NCBI RefSeq assembly: GCF_000949135.2
Contig: NZ_JTAN02000019.1
Location: 310,001-374,000 of the forward strand
Length of the DNA stretch: 64,000 nucleotides
Source of the DNA: Burkholderia sp. USMB20
GTDB lineage: Bacteria > Pseudomonadota > Gammaproteobacteria > Burkholderiales > Burkholderiaceae
Direction of reading: 5' to 3'
This document shows, in pieces, positions 38,422 through 46,844 of this stretch. The notes under the pieces were generated by a model. The model was given only the letters and a program-made list of their open reading frames with translations. It was not told the DNA's origin and did no database searches. Position 1 is the stretch's first letter, and each line of letters starts with the position of its first letter. Position numbers and translations under genes: made by a program.

Positions 38422-39196
38422 CATGCACGCGCAGCCCGCGCGCCTCGTGCGATGGCGCGCCGTCGCGGCAACCCTGGCCGCGCTGGCCGTCGTCGCGCTG
38501 GCCGTCGCGGGCCGCCGTCACCCGACCCTCGTCGCGCTCGCCACGTGGCTGCCGGCGCTCGGCAAGGCGATGCTGATCAACATCGGCATCAGCGCGATCG
38601 CGATCGCGATCGGCACGCTCGCCGGCCTCGTACTCGGCCCGCTGACGCTGTCGCGGCTCGGCATCGCGCGCGTGCTGGCGCGCGCGTACGTGCAGTTGTT
38701 CCGCAACGCGCCGCTGCTCGTGCTGATCTATTTTTCGACCTACGTGTTCCCGTTCGAAATCAGGTTCGGCCATGCGTCGCTGCCGTTTCCGGACTGGTTC
38801 AAGGTAACGCTCGGTCTCGCGCTGCCCGCGAGCGCGAACTTCGCGGAAATCTTCCGCGGCGCGATCCAGTCGATTCCGCACGCGCAGTGGGACGCCGCAC
38901 GCTCGCTCGCGTTCAGCCGCGCGCAAGTGTTCCGCTGGATCATCCTGCCGCAATGCGTACGCCGCATGCTGCCGCCGTGGATGAACCTGTATGCGAGCAT
39001 CGCGATGGCCACCGCGCTCGCGTCGCTGGTCGGCGTGCACGACCTGCTCGACACCGCGCAGGTCGCGAGCAACACCGTCGCGCGAGCCGACTTCACCGTC
39101 GTCGTCTATTTCACGGTACTCGGCCTGTTTTTCGCGTACTGCTACCCGATCGCCCGTTTCACCCGCCTTCTCGAAAGACGTCATGCATTCCACTGA
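38411..39196 (+). CDS. Amino acid ABC transporter permease 2
   Basis: 261 residues, overlapping the first permease gene by 11 bases. Membrane helices (A-L-A-V-V-A-L-A-V-A near the start) and the signature Y-V-Q-L-F-R-N-A-P-L-L-V-L-I, then F-R-G-A-I-Q-S-I-P and A-A-R-S-L-A-F-S in the EAA loop. Two different permeases in one operon imply a heterodimeric channel like HisQM. Confidence 0.93.
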   Translation: MAIDMHAQPARLVRWRAVAATLAALAVVALAVAGRRHPTLVALATWLPALGKAMLINIGISAIAIAIGTLAGLVLGPLTLSRLGIARVLARAYVQLFRNAPLLVLIYFSTYVFPFEIRFGHASLPFPDWFKVTLGLALPASANFAEIFRGAIQSIPHAQWDAARSLAFSRAQVFRWIILPQCVRRMLPPWMNLYASIAMATALASLVGVHDLLDTAQVASNTVARADFTVVVYFTVLGLFFAYCYPIARFTRLLERRHAFH

Positions 39197-40022
39197 AACT
39201 CCGCGCGGCGCGGACGAGCCGCTCGTCCGCCTGCGCGACGTGCACCTGTCCTACGGCACGACGCCCGTGCTGCGCGGCATCGATCTCGACGTGCACCGCG
39301 GCCAGGCCGTGTCCATCATCGGCCCGTCCGGCTCCGGCAAATCGACGATCCTGCGCTGCATCACCGGGCTGTTGCGGCCGCAGCGCGGCCTGATCGAGGT
39401 CGACGGCACGCGCGTCGACCTGCTCGCATCGGAGCGCGACGAAATCGCGCTGCGCAAGCGGGTCGGCTTCGTGTTCCAGCAATACAACCTGTTTCCGCAC
39501 CTGAGCGTGCTCGACAACCTCGTCGTCGCCCCGGTCCGGATTCTCGGCCGCGATCGCAACGATGCGGTGCGCACCGCACACGCGCTGCTCGAACGCGTGC
39601 GTCTCGCGGACAAGGCGCACGCCTACCCCGGCGAGTTGTCGGGCGGCCAGCAGCAGCGCGTCGCGATCGCCCGCGCGCTCGCGATGCAGCCCGACCTGAT
39701 CCTGTTCGACGAAGTGACGTCCGCGCTCGATCCGGAAACCGTTGGCGACGTGCTGTCGGTGATTCGGGATCTCGTGCGCGACGGCATGACCTGCGTGCTC
39801 GTCACGCACGAGATGCGCTTCGCAGAGGAAATCAGCGACGTCGTCTATTTCACCGAGGCGGGCGTGATCGTCGAGCACGGGTCGGCCGCGCAGCTGTTCC
39901 GCGCGCCGCAAAGCACGCGCACGCGGGCCTTCCTCGCGCATGCGCTCGGCCCGGCCGGCAGCCCGCACGCAAGCCGCGACAGCGCGCCGGTCGCACTCGA
40001 CCTGACGCGCTTCGCGGTCTGA
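39183..40022 (+). CDS. Amino acid ABC transporter ATP-binding protein
   Basis: 279 residues, overlapping the preceding permease gene by 14 bases. Walker A G-P-S-G-S-G-K-S-T (about 47-55), Q-loop F-Q-Q-Y-N-L-F-P, signature L-S-G-G-Q-Q-Q-R, Walker B L-I-L-F-D-E-V-T-S-A-L-D and switch His in L-V-T-H-E-M-R-F. It is the HisP/GlnQ type that powers the two permeases. The end lies one base from the stop of the convergent monooxygenase gene. Confidence 0.95.
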   Translation: MHSTETPRGADEPLVRLRDVHLSYGTTPVLRGIDLDVHRGQAVSIIGPSGSGKSTILRCITGLLRPQRGLIEVDGTRVDLLASERDEIALRKRVGFVFQQYNLFPHLSVLDNLVVAPVRILGRDRNDAVRTAHALLERVRLADKAHAYPGELSGGQQQRVAIARALAMQPDLILFDEVTSALDPETVGDVLSVIRDLVRDGMTCVLVTHEMRFAEEISDVVYFTEAGVIVEHGSAAQLFRAPQSTRTRAFLAHALGPAGSPHASRDSAPVALDLTRFAV

Positions 40023-40023
40023 T

Positions 40024-41355
40024 TCAGCGCGCTGCGTAGCGGCTCGGCGGGCGCGCGAGCCCGAGATGGTCGCGCAGCGTCGTGCCCTCGTATTCGGTGC
40101 GGAACAGGCCGCGCCGTTGCAGTTCCGGCACGACCTGCCCGACGAATTCGTCGAGTCCGCCCGGGAAATACGGCGGCATGATGTTGAAGCCGTCCGCGGC
40201 GCCGCCGTCGAACCATTCCTCGAGCGCGTCGGCGACCTGCGTCGGCGTGCCCCACACGATCCGGTGCCCGCGCGCGCCGGCGACGAGATAGTAGAGTTCG
40301 CGCAGCGTGAGGTTCTCGCGGCGCGCGAGATCGGTAAGCAGCTTCGCGCGGCTCTTCAGCTGATCGGATTCGGGCAGGTCGGGCAGCGGGCCGTCGAGCG
40401 GATACTTCGACACGTCGTGGCCGAGACGGTCGGACAGCAGCGTCAGCGCGCCCGACGTATCCGTCCATTGCTGGAGCTGCGCATACTTGTCCTTGGCCTC
40501 CTGCTCGGTGCGGCCGATCACCGGAAATACGCCCGGCATCACGGCAAGCGCGTCCTCGGCACGGCCGTATGCCGCGAGCCGACCCTTCAGGTCGCGATAG
40601 AAGGCCTGCGCTTCCTCGAGCGTCTGCTGCGCGGTGAACACGACTTCCGCGGTGCGCGCGGCAAGCTCCTGGCCGGGGCCCGACGAGCCGGCCTGAATCA
40701 CGACCGGATGGCCCTGCGGCGGGCGCGACGCGTTGAGCGGCCCCCTCACGTTGAAGAAGCGTCCGGCGTGATCGAGCGTGTGCACCTTCGCCGGGTCGAA
40801 ATACACGCCGCGCGCCTTGTCCCTGACGACCGCGTCGTCGTCCCAACTGTCCCACAGCCCCTTCACGACATCGACGAATTCGCCGGCCATCTCGTAGCGC
40901 TGCGCGTGATCCGGATGATTGCCGCGCGTGAAATTCGCGGCGGTGCGGTCATACGAAGTCGTCACGACGTTCCATGCCGCGCGCCCGCCGCTCAGGTGGT
41001 CGAGCGATGCGAACACGCGCGCGATATGGTAAGGCTCGCTGTACGTCGTCGACGCGGTCGCCGCAAGGCCGATGTGCCGCGTATGCATCGCGAGCGCCGA
41101 CAGCAGGCTCATCGGCTCGAAGCGCATCGCCATCGACGGATGCGCGTCGGGGCCGCTCGTCAAGCCGTCGGCCAGGAAGACCATGTCGAACTTCGCGCGC
41201 TCGGCGGTCTGCACGACGCGGCGCAGCAGATCGAAGTTCTCGCTGCCGGATTCGGCATCGGGATGGCGCCAGCCGGCGACGTGGTGTCCTGCGCCCTGGA
41301 GGAACAACCCGAGGCGCATCTGGCGGCGGGAAGGTGTGCTGCGTTCGGTGCTCAT
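40024..41355 (-). CDS. NtaA/SnaA/DszA-family FMN-dependent monooxygenase
   Basis: 443 residues, a flavin (FMNH2)-dependent luciferase-fold enzyme. Family marks: L-G-L-F-L-Q-G-A-G-H-H-V-A-G-W-R near the N-terminus, L-D-H-L-S-G-G-R-A-A-W-N-V-V-T-T, then G-H-P-V-V-I-Q-A-G-S-S-G-P-G and R-I-V-W-G-T-P-T-Q-V-A. Such enzymes cleave C-N or C-S bonds (nitrilotriacetate, dibenzothiophene sulfone, N-acetyl-S-(2-succino)cysteine in YxeK). It needs a flavin reductase, which is not in the window. Its start overlaps the MmgE/PrpD stop by 4 bases, so the pair forms an operon facing the amino acid transporter. Confidence 0.9.
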   Translation of the reverse strand: MSTERSTPSRRQMRLGLFLQGAGHHVAGWRHPDAESGSENFDLLRRVVQTAERAKFDMVFLADGLTSGPDAHPSMAMRFEPMSLLSALAMHTRHIGLAATASTTYSEPYHIARVFASLDHLSGGRAAWNVVTTSYDRTAANFTRGNHPDHAQRYEMAGEFVDVVKGLWDSWDDDAVVRDKARGVYFDPAKVHTLDHAGRFFNVRGPLNASRPPQGHPVVIQAGSSGPGQELAARTAEVVFTAQQTLEEAQAFYRDLKGRLAAYGRAEDALAVMPGVFPVIGRTEQEAKDKYAQLQQWTDTSGALTLLSDRLGHDVSKYPLDGPLPDLPESDQLKSRAKLLTDLARRENLTLRELYYLVAGARGHRIVWGTPTQVADALEEWFDGGAADGFNIMPPYFPGGLDEFVGQVVPELQRRGLFRTEYEGTTLRDHLGLARPPSRYAAR

Positions 41356-42719
41356 GATTGAAGCGACGTAAAGGTGTGGAAAAGTCGGGCAAGATCGGCC
41401 GTGCTTCGCATCGTATCGATCAGTTCCGGGACGAACGCGAGTGCGGGATCGTGGGCGGTCGCGTCCGCGAACTTCGCGGCAAGGTCGTCGGCACCGACGA
41501 GGCGTTCGGTGCGTTGCCGAAGCGTGTCGCCGTTGCGCAGCGCAATCTCGACGACCGAGAAACGCGTCGCGGGATCGGTCGACGCGCGCGGCGCCGCGGC
41601 ATCGTGGCGCCGCGTCACGCGTGCGGCGAGCGCGATCAGGTCGTCGCGCACGGGCACGTCGGCGAACGTCGCGACGCCGGGCGGCCCGTCCGTCAGTGCG
41701 GCCGCCACCGCGTATTCCACGCTGAAGCGCGCTTCGAGGCCGGTGGCCGGCAGTCGGTCCGACAGCGGCGTGTCGCCGCCCGGCGGGAACGTGACCACGA
41801 TGCCCTCGATGTCCGCCGGCGCGATGCGGTGGCGCTCGCGCAGATCGAGCGCGGCCTGCACGGCGTAATGGGTTGCCGTGCAGCACGGCCACGGCTTGAA
41901 GTACAGGCCGGGCGACACGATCTGCCACGGCGCGCCCCAGTCGGCCAGCACGCGCGCCGGCTGCGACGCGCCGCCGCCGAACACGGCGAAGAATCCTTCC
42001 GGGCCGTCGAGTGCGCCCGGTGCGCCGGCCAGTCCGGCCTCGGCGAGCGCCATGGCGAACAGCCCCGCGCGCGCGGCAAGGCCCGCGTGCAACGGCTTGA
42101 TCTCGCTGCCGAACTGCAGGCGCAGCCCGGCCGATTGCGTCGCGGCGATGCCGAGCGCGTTTTCGGTGGCCGCCGCATCGAGCCCGGCCAGACGCGCCGC
42201 GGCGGCGGCCGCGCCGAGCGTGCCGAGCGTCGCGGTGTTGTGGAAACCGAGTTCGTAGTGGCGGCTACCGAGCGCGAGACCGATCCGCGCCATCGTCTCG
42301 ACGCCGACGACGTATGCGTCGAGCAGTTCGAGCGCGCTGCGTGCGCGCACCTGCGCGAGCGCGAGCAACGCCGGCAGCAGCACGGTGCCGGGATGGCCGC
42401 GCACGCTGCTGTGCACGTCGTCGTAATCGAGCGCATGGCCTGCATAGCCGTTGAGCAGCGCGGCATGTTGCGGCGACGCCGGTATCGCGCTGCCGATCAC
42501 CGCTGCGGCGCCGGCCGAATCCCGACCGCACGCCGCCAGCAGCTTGCGGTAACCGTTGTCGCGAGCGCCGGCGAACGCGGCGGCAAGGAAGTCGAGCAGG
42601 CCGCACCGCGCGGCAGCGATGGCGGGCGGATTACGCGCGGGCTCGGCGCACGCGATCGCTGCGGCCAGCCGGCGCGTGACGTCGCCGGCCGTGCCGTCGG
42701 GATTCAAGTGGGGAGACAT
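41352..42719 (-). CDS. MmgE/PrpD family protein
   Basis: 455 residues. ATG 42719 is chosen; the frame is open further but the translation there is unlike the family. The N-terminal helical domain has D-F-L-A-A-A-F-A-G and the signature Y-A-G-H-A-L-D-Y-D-D-V-H-S-S-V-R-G-H-P-G, followed by L-Y-F-K-P-W-P-C-C-T-A-T-H-Y. PrpD is 2-methylcitrate dehydratase, but many homologues sit in organosulfur or carboxylate pathways (YxeQ of Bacillus among them) with unclear reactions. Upstream member of an operon with the flavin monooxygenase. Confidence 0.9.
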   Translation of the reverse strand: MSPHLNPDGTAGDVTRRLAAAIACAEPARNPPAIAAARCGLLDFLAAAFAGARDNGYRKLLAACGRDSAGAAAVIGSAIPASPQHAALLNGYAGHALDYDDVHSSVRGHPGTVLLPALLALAQVRARSALELLDAYVVGVETMARIGLALGSRHYELGFHNTATLGTLGAAAAAARLAGLDAAATENALGIAATQSAGLRLQFGSEIKPLHAGLAARAGLFAMALAEAGLAGAPGALDGPEGFFAVFGGGASQPARVLADWGAPWQIVSPGLYFKPWPCCTATHYAVQAALDLRERHRIAPADIEGIVVTFPPGGDTPLSDRLPATGLEARFSVEYAVAAALTDGPPGVATFADVPVRDDLIALAARVTRRHDAAAPRASTDPATRFSVVEIALRNGDTLRQRTERLVGADDLAAKFADATAHDPALAFVPELIDTMRSTADLARLFHTFTSLQS

Positions 42720-43040
42720 GTCAGCCGTTGGAAAATCGCGAAATGCCGCAACGGGCGGCGCAACCGGGAACCTTCCGGTTCCTGCTCGCATGGGAGCGTT
42801 GGATACTAGCGAAGCATGCTTGCGTGCCCAACCAAGTATTCGAGCTTTCGATATCGCGTATTCAGCGTTGCTTGAACGGAGGTCGACGAGTTCGCTGCCA
42901 TGAGCGGTTCCCGGTAAACAGTGCCGTCGTGTGAGCGAGTTTTCGGCGGACTGACCCGGGCCCGGGCCCACCAAACTGCCGCGGTTGAAAGTGAAAAATT
43001 CTGGCATGGCGTTTTTATCAACGACTGGACCGCTGCCGAA
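42720..43040. other. Divergent region between PrpD-type and VapBC genes
   Basis: About 320 bases holding the promoter of the leftward PrpD-monooxygenase operon. CCCGGGCCCGGGCCC near 42956 is a strongly self-complementary stretch. No gene is supported. Confidence 0.45.
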
Positions 43041-43072
43041 TTGATGCTAAAATTGATGCACAAAGGCATCAA
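43041..43072 (+). promoter_or_regulatory. VapBC operator/promoter
   Basis: TTGATGC occurs at 43041-43047 and 43053-43059, and its inverse GCATCAA at 43066-43072. A -10-like TAAAAT (43048-43053) lies between the first two copies. It sits directly before the antitoxin gene, so a VapB-VapC complex probably binds here to repress the operon. The -35 (CTGGAC near 43025) is weak. Confidence 0.6.
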
Positions 43073-43082
43073 CGGAGTCATC

Positions 43083-43289
43083 ATGCGTACTACTGTTACC
43101 GTCGACGACGCGCTCTATGCGCGCGCACTCGAACTCGCCGAGCCGGGCACGTCGCCGGCCGACCTGTTCCGGGCTGCACTCGAAACGTTCGTGCGTGTCC
43201 AGGCCGGACAACGCCTAGCCGCGCTTGGCGGTCGCGCGCCGGACATGCCGGATGTGCCACGCCGTAACCCGGAGGCGGCTACCCGATGA
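43083..43289 (+). CDS. vapB: VapB-type antitoxin
   Basis: 68 residues from ATG 43083. It starts with a ribbon-helix-helix-like strand, M-R-T-T-V-T-V-D-D-A-L-Y-A-R-A-L-E-L, typical of DUF2191-type antitoxins, and ends in a disordered Pro/Arg-rich tail that would enter the toxin active site. The stop overlaps the PIN-domain gene (ATGA). Repeats just upstream look like its operator. Confidence 0.88.
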   Translation: MRTTVTVDDALYARALELAEPGTSPADLFRAALETFVRVQAGQRLAALGGRAPDMPDVPRRNPEAATR

Positions 43290-43669
43290 GCGTTCTGATC
43301 GACACATCGGTCTGGGTCGAGCATTTCCGGCGACCGCTACCAGCGCTTATCCAGCTGCTGCGTGTCGATGACGTCTTGACGCATCCATTGGTGATACTCG
43401 AGCTGACGTGCGGGACGCCCCCCGAACCGCGGGCCCGAACGCTGGGAGATCTCGCGTTATTGCGCCAAACGCGGCTCGCGACGCCAGCCGAAGTAGCGGA
43501 CTGGATCGAGCGGGAACGGCTGTATGGGCGCGGATGCGGCGCAGTGGATTGCACGCTGCTGGCGTCGGTGCTGTTGACCCCGAGCACTCGGCTCTGGACG
43601 CGCGATCGGCGGCTCGCCCAACTGGCGGAGCAATTCGGGGTTCATTACTTACCGCCTCACCTGCGTTGA
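43286..43669 (+). CDS. vapC: VapC-type PIN-domain ribonuclease toxin
   Basis: 127 residues. PIN-domain acidic residues are visible: Asp6 in V-L-I-D-T-S-V-W, Glu in V-I-L-E-L-T, Asp in G-A-V-D-C-T-L-L and Asp in W-T-R-D-R-R-L. These hold Mg2+ for RNA cleavage in the family, whose known targets are tRNA or rRNA. Overlapping arrangement with the antitoxin gene supports a functional type II pair. Confidence 0.92.
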   Translation: MSVLIDTSVWVEHFRRPLPALIQLLRVDDVLTHPLVILELTCGTPPEPRARTLGDLALLRQTRLATPAEVADWIERERLYGRGCGAVDCTLLASVLLTPSTRLWTRDRRLAQLAEQFGVHYLPPHLR

Positions 43670-43720
43670 GCGAAGCCAGTGCCTATGGCTTCCAGTTCGG
43701 TGTCTCCCCCACGTCAGGCT

Positions 43721-43897
43721 CTATTGCCGCTTCTTGAGTCGCTCCTTCGCATCGCCGAATGATGCCTGTGTCTTGCCGACGATCTGTTCGGCCTTGCCCG
43801 TCAATCTGTCCGTTGGACTTCCCACGACCTTGCCAACCAGCTCCTTCAGTTTGCCCTTTGCTTCCCTGAGGCGGCCCTTTACCTGATCTTTGTTCAT
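43721..43897 (-). CDS. CsbD family stress protein
   Basis: 58 residues with a strong ribosome site (AAGGAGAAACTC before ATG). The CsbD pattern is clear: M-N-K-D-Q-V-K-G-R-L-R-E-A-K-G-K-L-K-E, then G-K-A-E-Q-I-V-G-K. Small, hydrophilic, helical protein induced by general stress in other bacteria; molecular role unknown. The frame extends upstream but without CsbD features. Confidence 0.92.
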   Translation of the reverse strand: MNKDQVKGRLREAKGKLKELVGKVVGSPTDRLTGKAEQIVGKTQASFGDAKERLKKRQ

Positions 43898-44132
43898 GAG
43901 TTTCTCCTTGAGGCTGACGGGTGCGCGAACTGCGAATGCCGATCCGGCACGCTGAGCGAATCGCGATGAAAACGTCGGTGCAGGCACGGCGCTTGCGACG
44001 GCTGAAGCGTTCGCGCTTGTGACCAGCGAGTTGACGGTCGAAGGCTGGACGCTCGCCAGGCTCGCGCGTCTGTAACGGGTGCCGGAGGCAAGGCAGGCTG
44101 TGGCCACTCGTTGCCAATCTTGCGGAGGAAGC

Positions 44133-44279
44133 ATGAATATCGTCACTAGCGCCGGCCCGCTGGTTTCGCTGATCGCCGGCATTCTCATCCTCGTGGTACC
44201 GCGCCTGCTGAATTACATCGTTGCGCTCTACCTGATCATCATCGGGCTGCTCGGTCTGTTCGGCGGACGTATCCATTGA
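44133..44279 (+). CDS. DUF3096-type small membrane protein
   Basis: 48 residues with a strong start (GCGGAGGAAGC then ATG). Two hydrophobic helices: P-L-V-S-L-I-A-G-I-L-I-L-V-V and N-Y-I-V-A-L-Y-L-I-I-I-G-L-L-G-L, ending in a short basic tail. Matches the DUF3096 pattern of short inner-membrane proteins of unknown function. It is divergent from the CsbD gene, suggesting a shared stress context. Confidence 0.85.
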   Translation: MNIVTSAGPLVSLIAGILILVVPRLLNYIVALYLIIIGLLGLFGGRIH

Positions 44280-44968
44280 ATTGACATGACCACGAGATAG
44301 CCGGTTACGGACGCGCATCAGTCCATCGTGACGCCATGCTTGCGTTCACGGCGGCGGACACCGCCAGCGAAATGAGCAACACCTATGCCGTCTGCACGTG
44401 GATGCGTAACCGAGAAAGACGACGACATGGCGCGTCTTTCCTTGACGCAATGACTCGCCGCCTCTGCGCCGGGCGGCCTGATGCGGAAAACCGTGATCCC
44501 GACGAGTGCGCGCCTTCTCGCAACGCGGTGCAGGGGCTTCCCTTCGGATAGATGTGATATTCGACCCGGCATCGCATGGCGGGAACGGGTAATACTCACG
44601 CCCCGCGATCGCAAATTCGATTCCCCTGGTCAGACTTTTCCCCGTTTCCCTCCATTTCGTTTCAATTCGATGTAAGTGTTCCTTTGTCGGATCGGAACCG
44701 AAATGACGAGTGCGCCGTACACCTTGTCCGCGTGTGCGTACGCTTCGCGTCATCATGCTCTGCACTCCTTCCCTTTAAGCGTCGCACTGTGCCTCGAAGC
44801 GATTGCATGTCAAATCCGCAGCGACGATGACGTCGTGCGTGCGGCCACCGGATGGGTGCTGGCTGCGAAGCGACGCGGGTGGCGTGGTTGACATAGCAAC
44901 GAAGCGCTGCCGCTCCGTTTTGGGAACGAATCGTGCGCGTTCTCGGGTATTGAATGGAGGACAGCGCT
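44280..44968. other. Gene-poor region
   Basis: About 690 bases with no supported gene. It is less G+C rich than the surroundings in places (near 44600-44680). Open frames on both strands give Arg/Ser-rich translations without domains. No RNA gene, repeat or terminator was recognised. Confidence 0.45.
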
Positions 44969-45268
44969 ATGAAGCCCATGACCATTGCAAACCGCCGGAT
45001 TCTGGCGACACTCGTAGCAGGCGGCGCACTCGTCGCGGCCGGCACGGCCTTCGCGCAAACCTACGTCGTACCGCCACCGAGGTACGAGGAGCCCGCCCCG
45101 GCGCCGGGTGTGTCGGTCACGATTGGCATGCACGGCGACCGCTACTGGGACGGCCATCGTTACTGGGAGCACGAGGCGTGGATGCATCGTCATCCGCGTG
45201 AACGTGATCCGTGGCGCGAACACGAACACGAGCATGAACACATGCACGAACACGAGTATCGTGAATAG
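44969..45268 (+). CDS. Small exported His/Glu-rich protein
   Basis: 99 residues with a strong start (TGGAGGACAGCGCT then ATG). Signal peptide about 1-29 (L-V-A-G-G-A-L-V-A-A-G-T-A-F-A). The mature part begins Q-T-Y-V-V-P-P-P and contains R-Y-W-D-G-H-R-Y-W, then ends in alternating His-Glu (H-E-H-E-H-E-H-M-H-E-H-E). The tail could bind divalent metal ions in the periplasm. No named family is certain; proteins with this Y-W-D-G-H pattern are common small exported proteins in Burkholderia and relatives. Confidence 0.78.
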   Translation: MKPMTIANRRILATLVAGGALVAAGTAFAQTYVVPPPRYEEPAPAPGVSVTIGMHGDRYWDGHRYWEHEAWMHRHPRERDPWREHEHEHEHMHEHEYRE

Positions 45269-45587
45269 TGAAGTGCGGCCACCAGAAGCGGCAGAGGCCT
45301 CTCCAGCTTGACACGCTCGTTGCTTGCGCACGGACTTGCCTGATCGCTTCGGACCATTTCAGTCCTGGTTCGTGCGCACGGCGATTCGCCGTCCACCGCG
45401 TTCGCTGAACAACCTGCCGAAGGTCGAGCAACCGGCGCGCGTGGTGGGCATGCACGAAAGTGCCTGTCTCGCGCGTTTCGCGGCAACCTCGGACCGACGA
45501 TATTCGATTCTCCGCGGTACGAGCGCCTGCGAATCGCGCGGTCTCAGCCGGATTGGATCCGACGTCGCCCGCCGTTGCGTCACGCAC
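45269..45587. other. Intergenic region between convergent genes
   Basis: About 320 bases between the His-rich protein gene and the end of the M20 gene. No gene, terminator hairpin or repeat was recognised. Confidence 0.45.
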
Positions 45588-46808
45588 TCACGACGATCGC
45601 GTGAAGTAACGCTGTGCCAGGGCGACCCAGTAGCGAACGCCGGCCGGAGTGATGTCGTCGTTGAAATCGTACGTCGGGTGATGCAGCGCCGGCGCGGCCG
45701 CTCCCGCCGGCGCGTTGCCGATCAGCACGTACGCGCCCGGGCGCTCCTCCAGCATGAAGCCGAAGTCTTCGGACGTCATGTTCGGCGGCACGTCGGGGTG
45801 AAGCCGCTCGTCGCCGAACGTGTCGCGAATCACAGCTTCGCAGAGTGCGGTCTCGGCCGGCGTGTTGACCGTCGCCGGATAGTACTGAAAGAATTCGATG
45901 TCGACTTGCGCACCATAAGCCGCGGCCAGCCCTTCGCACACGAGCCGGACGTCGCGCTGCAGCTGTTGCTGCAATGCCGACGACAGCGTGCGGATCGTCC
46001 CGCGCAACTCGGCGTTGTCCGGAATGACGTTGTCCGTCGTGCCCGCATGGAACATGCAGACGGAAATGACGGCTGGGTCCACCGGATCCTTGTGCCGCGC
46101 GGCAATGGTCTGACACTGCAGCACCATCGAACAGGCGAGCGGCACGGGGTCGATGCCCAGGTGCGGCTGCGCCGCATGCGCGCCCTTGCCCGTCACCGTG
46201 ATCCTGAATCGGCAGCCGGCGGCCATGATGGCGCCGGTGCGCAACCCGAACTGCCCGGCCGGCAAACCGGGCCAGTTGTGCATGCCGAACACGGCTTCCG
46301 TCGGACATTGCGCGAACAGCCCGTCGTCGATCATCTTGCGCGCGCCCGCGCCGCCCTCTTCCCCGGGCTGAAACACGAAATGCACGGTGCCCGGCAACTG
46401 CGGCAGGTCTTTCAGGATGCGCGCGGCGCCGAGCAACATGACGGTATGCCCGTCATGCCCGCACGCATGCATGACGCCTTGCGCGCCCGATGCGTGCGCG
46501 AAGTCGTTGGCCTCCTGGATCGGCAACGCATCCAGGTCCGCGCGGAGCACGATTCCGCGGCCCCGGTCCGCACCCGGCAGGCTCGCGACGACGCCCGTGC
46601 CGCCCAGCCCGCGCGACACCGCATAGCCGAGATCTTCAAGCTCGCGGGCGACGACGTCGGCCGTCCTGTATTCCTCGAACCGCAACTCGGGATGCGCATG
46701 CAGGTCGCGACGCAAGGTCGCCCAGTGTGCGCAATGGGCTTTCAGGGACGTCTCGGGGAAATCGGGATTATCCAATGTCGGCACCTTCGGAAAGTAGACG
46801 GCTTCCAT
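45588..46808 (-). CDS. M20-family amidohydrolase (hippurate/N-acyl-amino acid type)
   Basis: 406 residues from ATG 46808; a GTG six codons earlier is less likely because AGAGG sits just before the ATG. M20D metal site: H-A-C-G-H-D-G-H-T and P-G-E-E-G-G-A-G, then G-M-H-N-W-P-G-L-P-A-G-Q and a dimerisation domain with G-K-G-A-H-A-A-Q-P-H. Such enzymes remove N-acyl groups from amino acids (hippuricase, N-acetylcysteine deacetylase YxeP). It lies 36 bases after the aldehyde dehydrogenase gene in the same direction, so it may belong to that amine pathway, or serve the organosulfur genes 3 kb to the left. Confidence 0.92.
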   Translation of the reverse strand: MEAVYFPKVPTLDNPDFPETSLKAHCAHWATLRRDLHAHPELRFEEYRTADVVARELEDLGYAVSRGLGGTGVVASLPGADRGRGIVLRADLDALPIQEANDFAHASGAQGVMHACGHDGHTVMLLGAARILKDLPQLPGTVHFVFQPGEEGGAGARKMIDDGLFAQCPTEAVFGMHNWPGLPAGQFGLRTGAIMAAGCRFRITVTGKGAHAAQPHLGIDPVPLACSMVLQCQTIAARHKDPVDPAVISVCMFHAGTTDNVIPDNAELRGTIRTLSSALQQQLQRDVRLVCEGLAAAYGAQVDIEFFQYYPATVNTPAETALCEAVIRDTFGDERLHPDVPPNMTSEDFGFMLEERPGAYVLIGNAPAGAAAPALHHPTYDFNDDITPAGVRYWVALAQRYFTRSS

Positions 46809-46844
46809 TCTGTACTGCCTCTGCACTCGCGCGCAGCGGCTGCG

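Noticed and set aside
43898-44318. Longer versions of the CsbD gene upstream of 43897
   Set aside because: The CsbD domain and strong ribosome site begin exactly at 43897.
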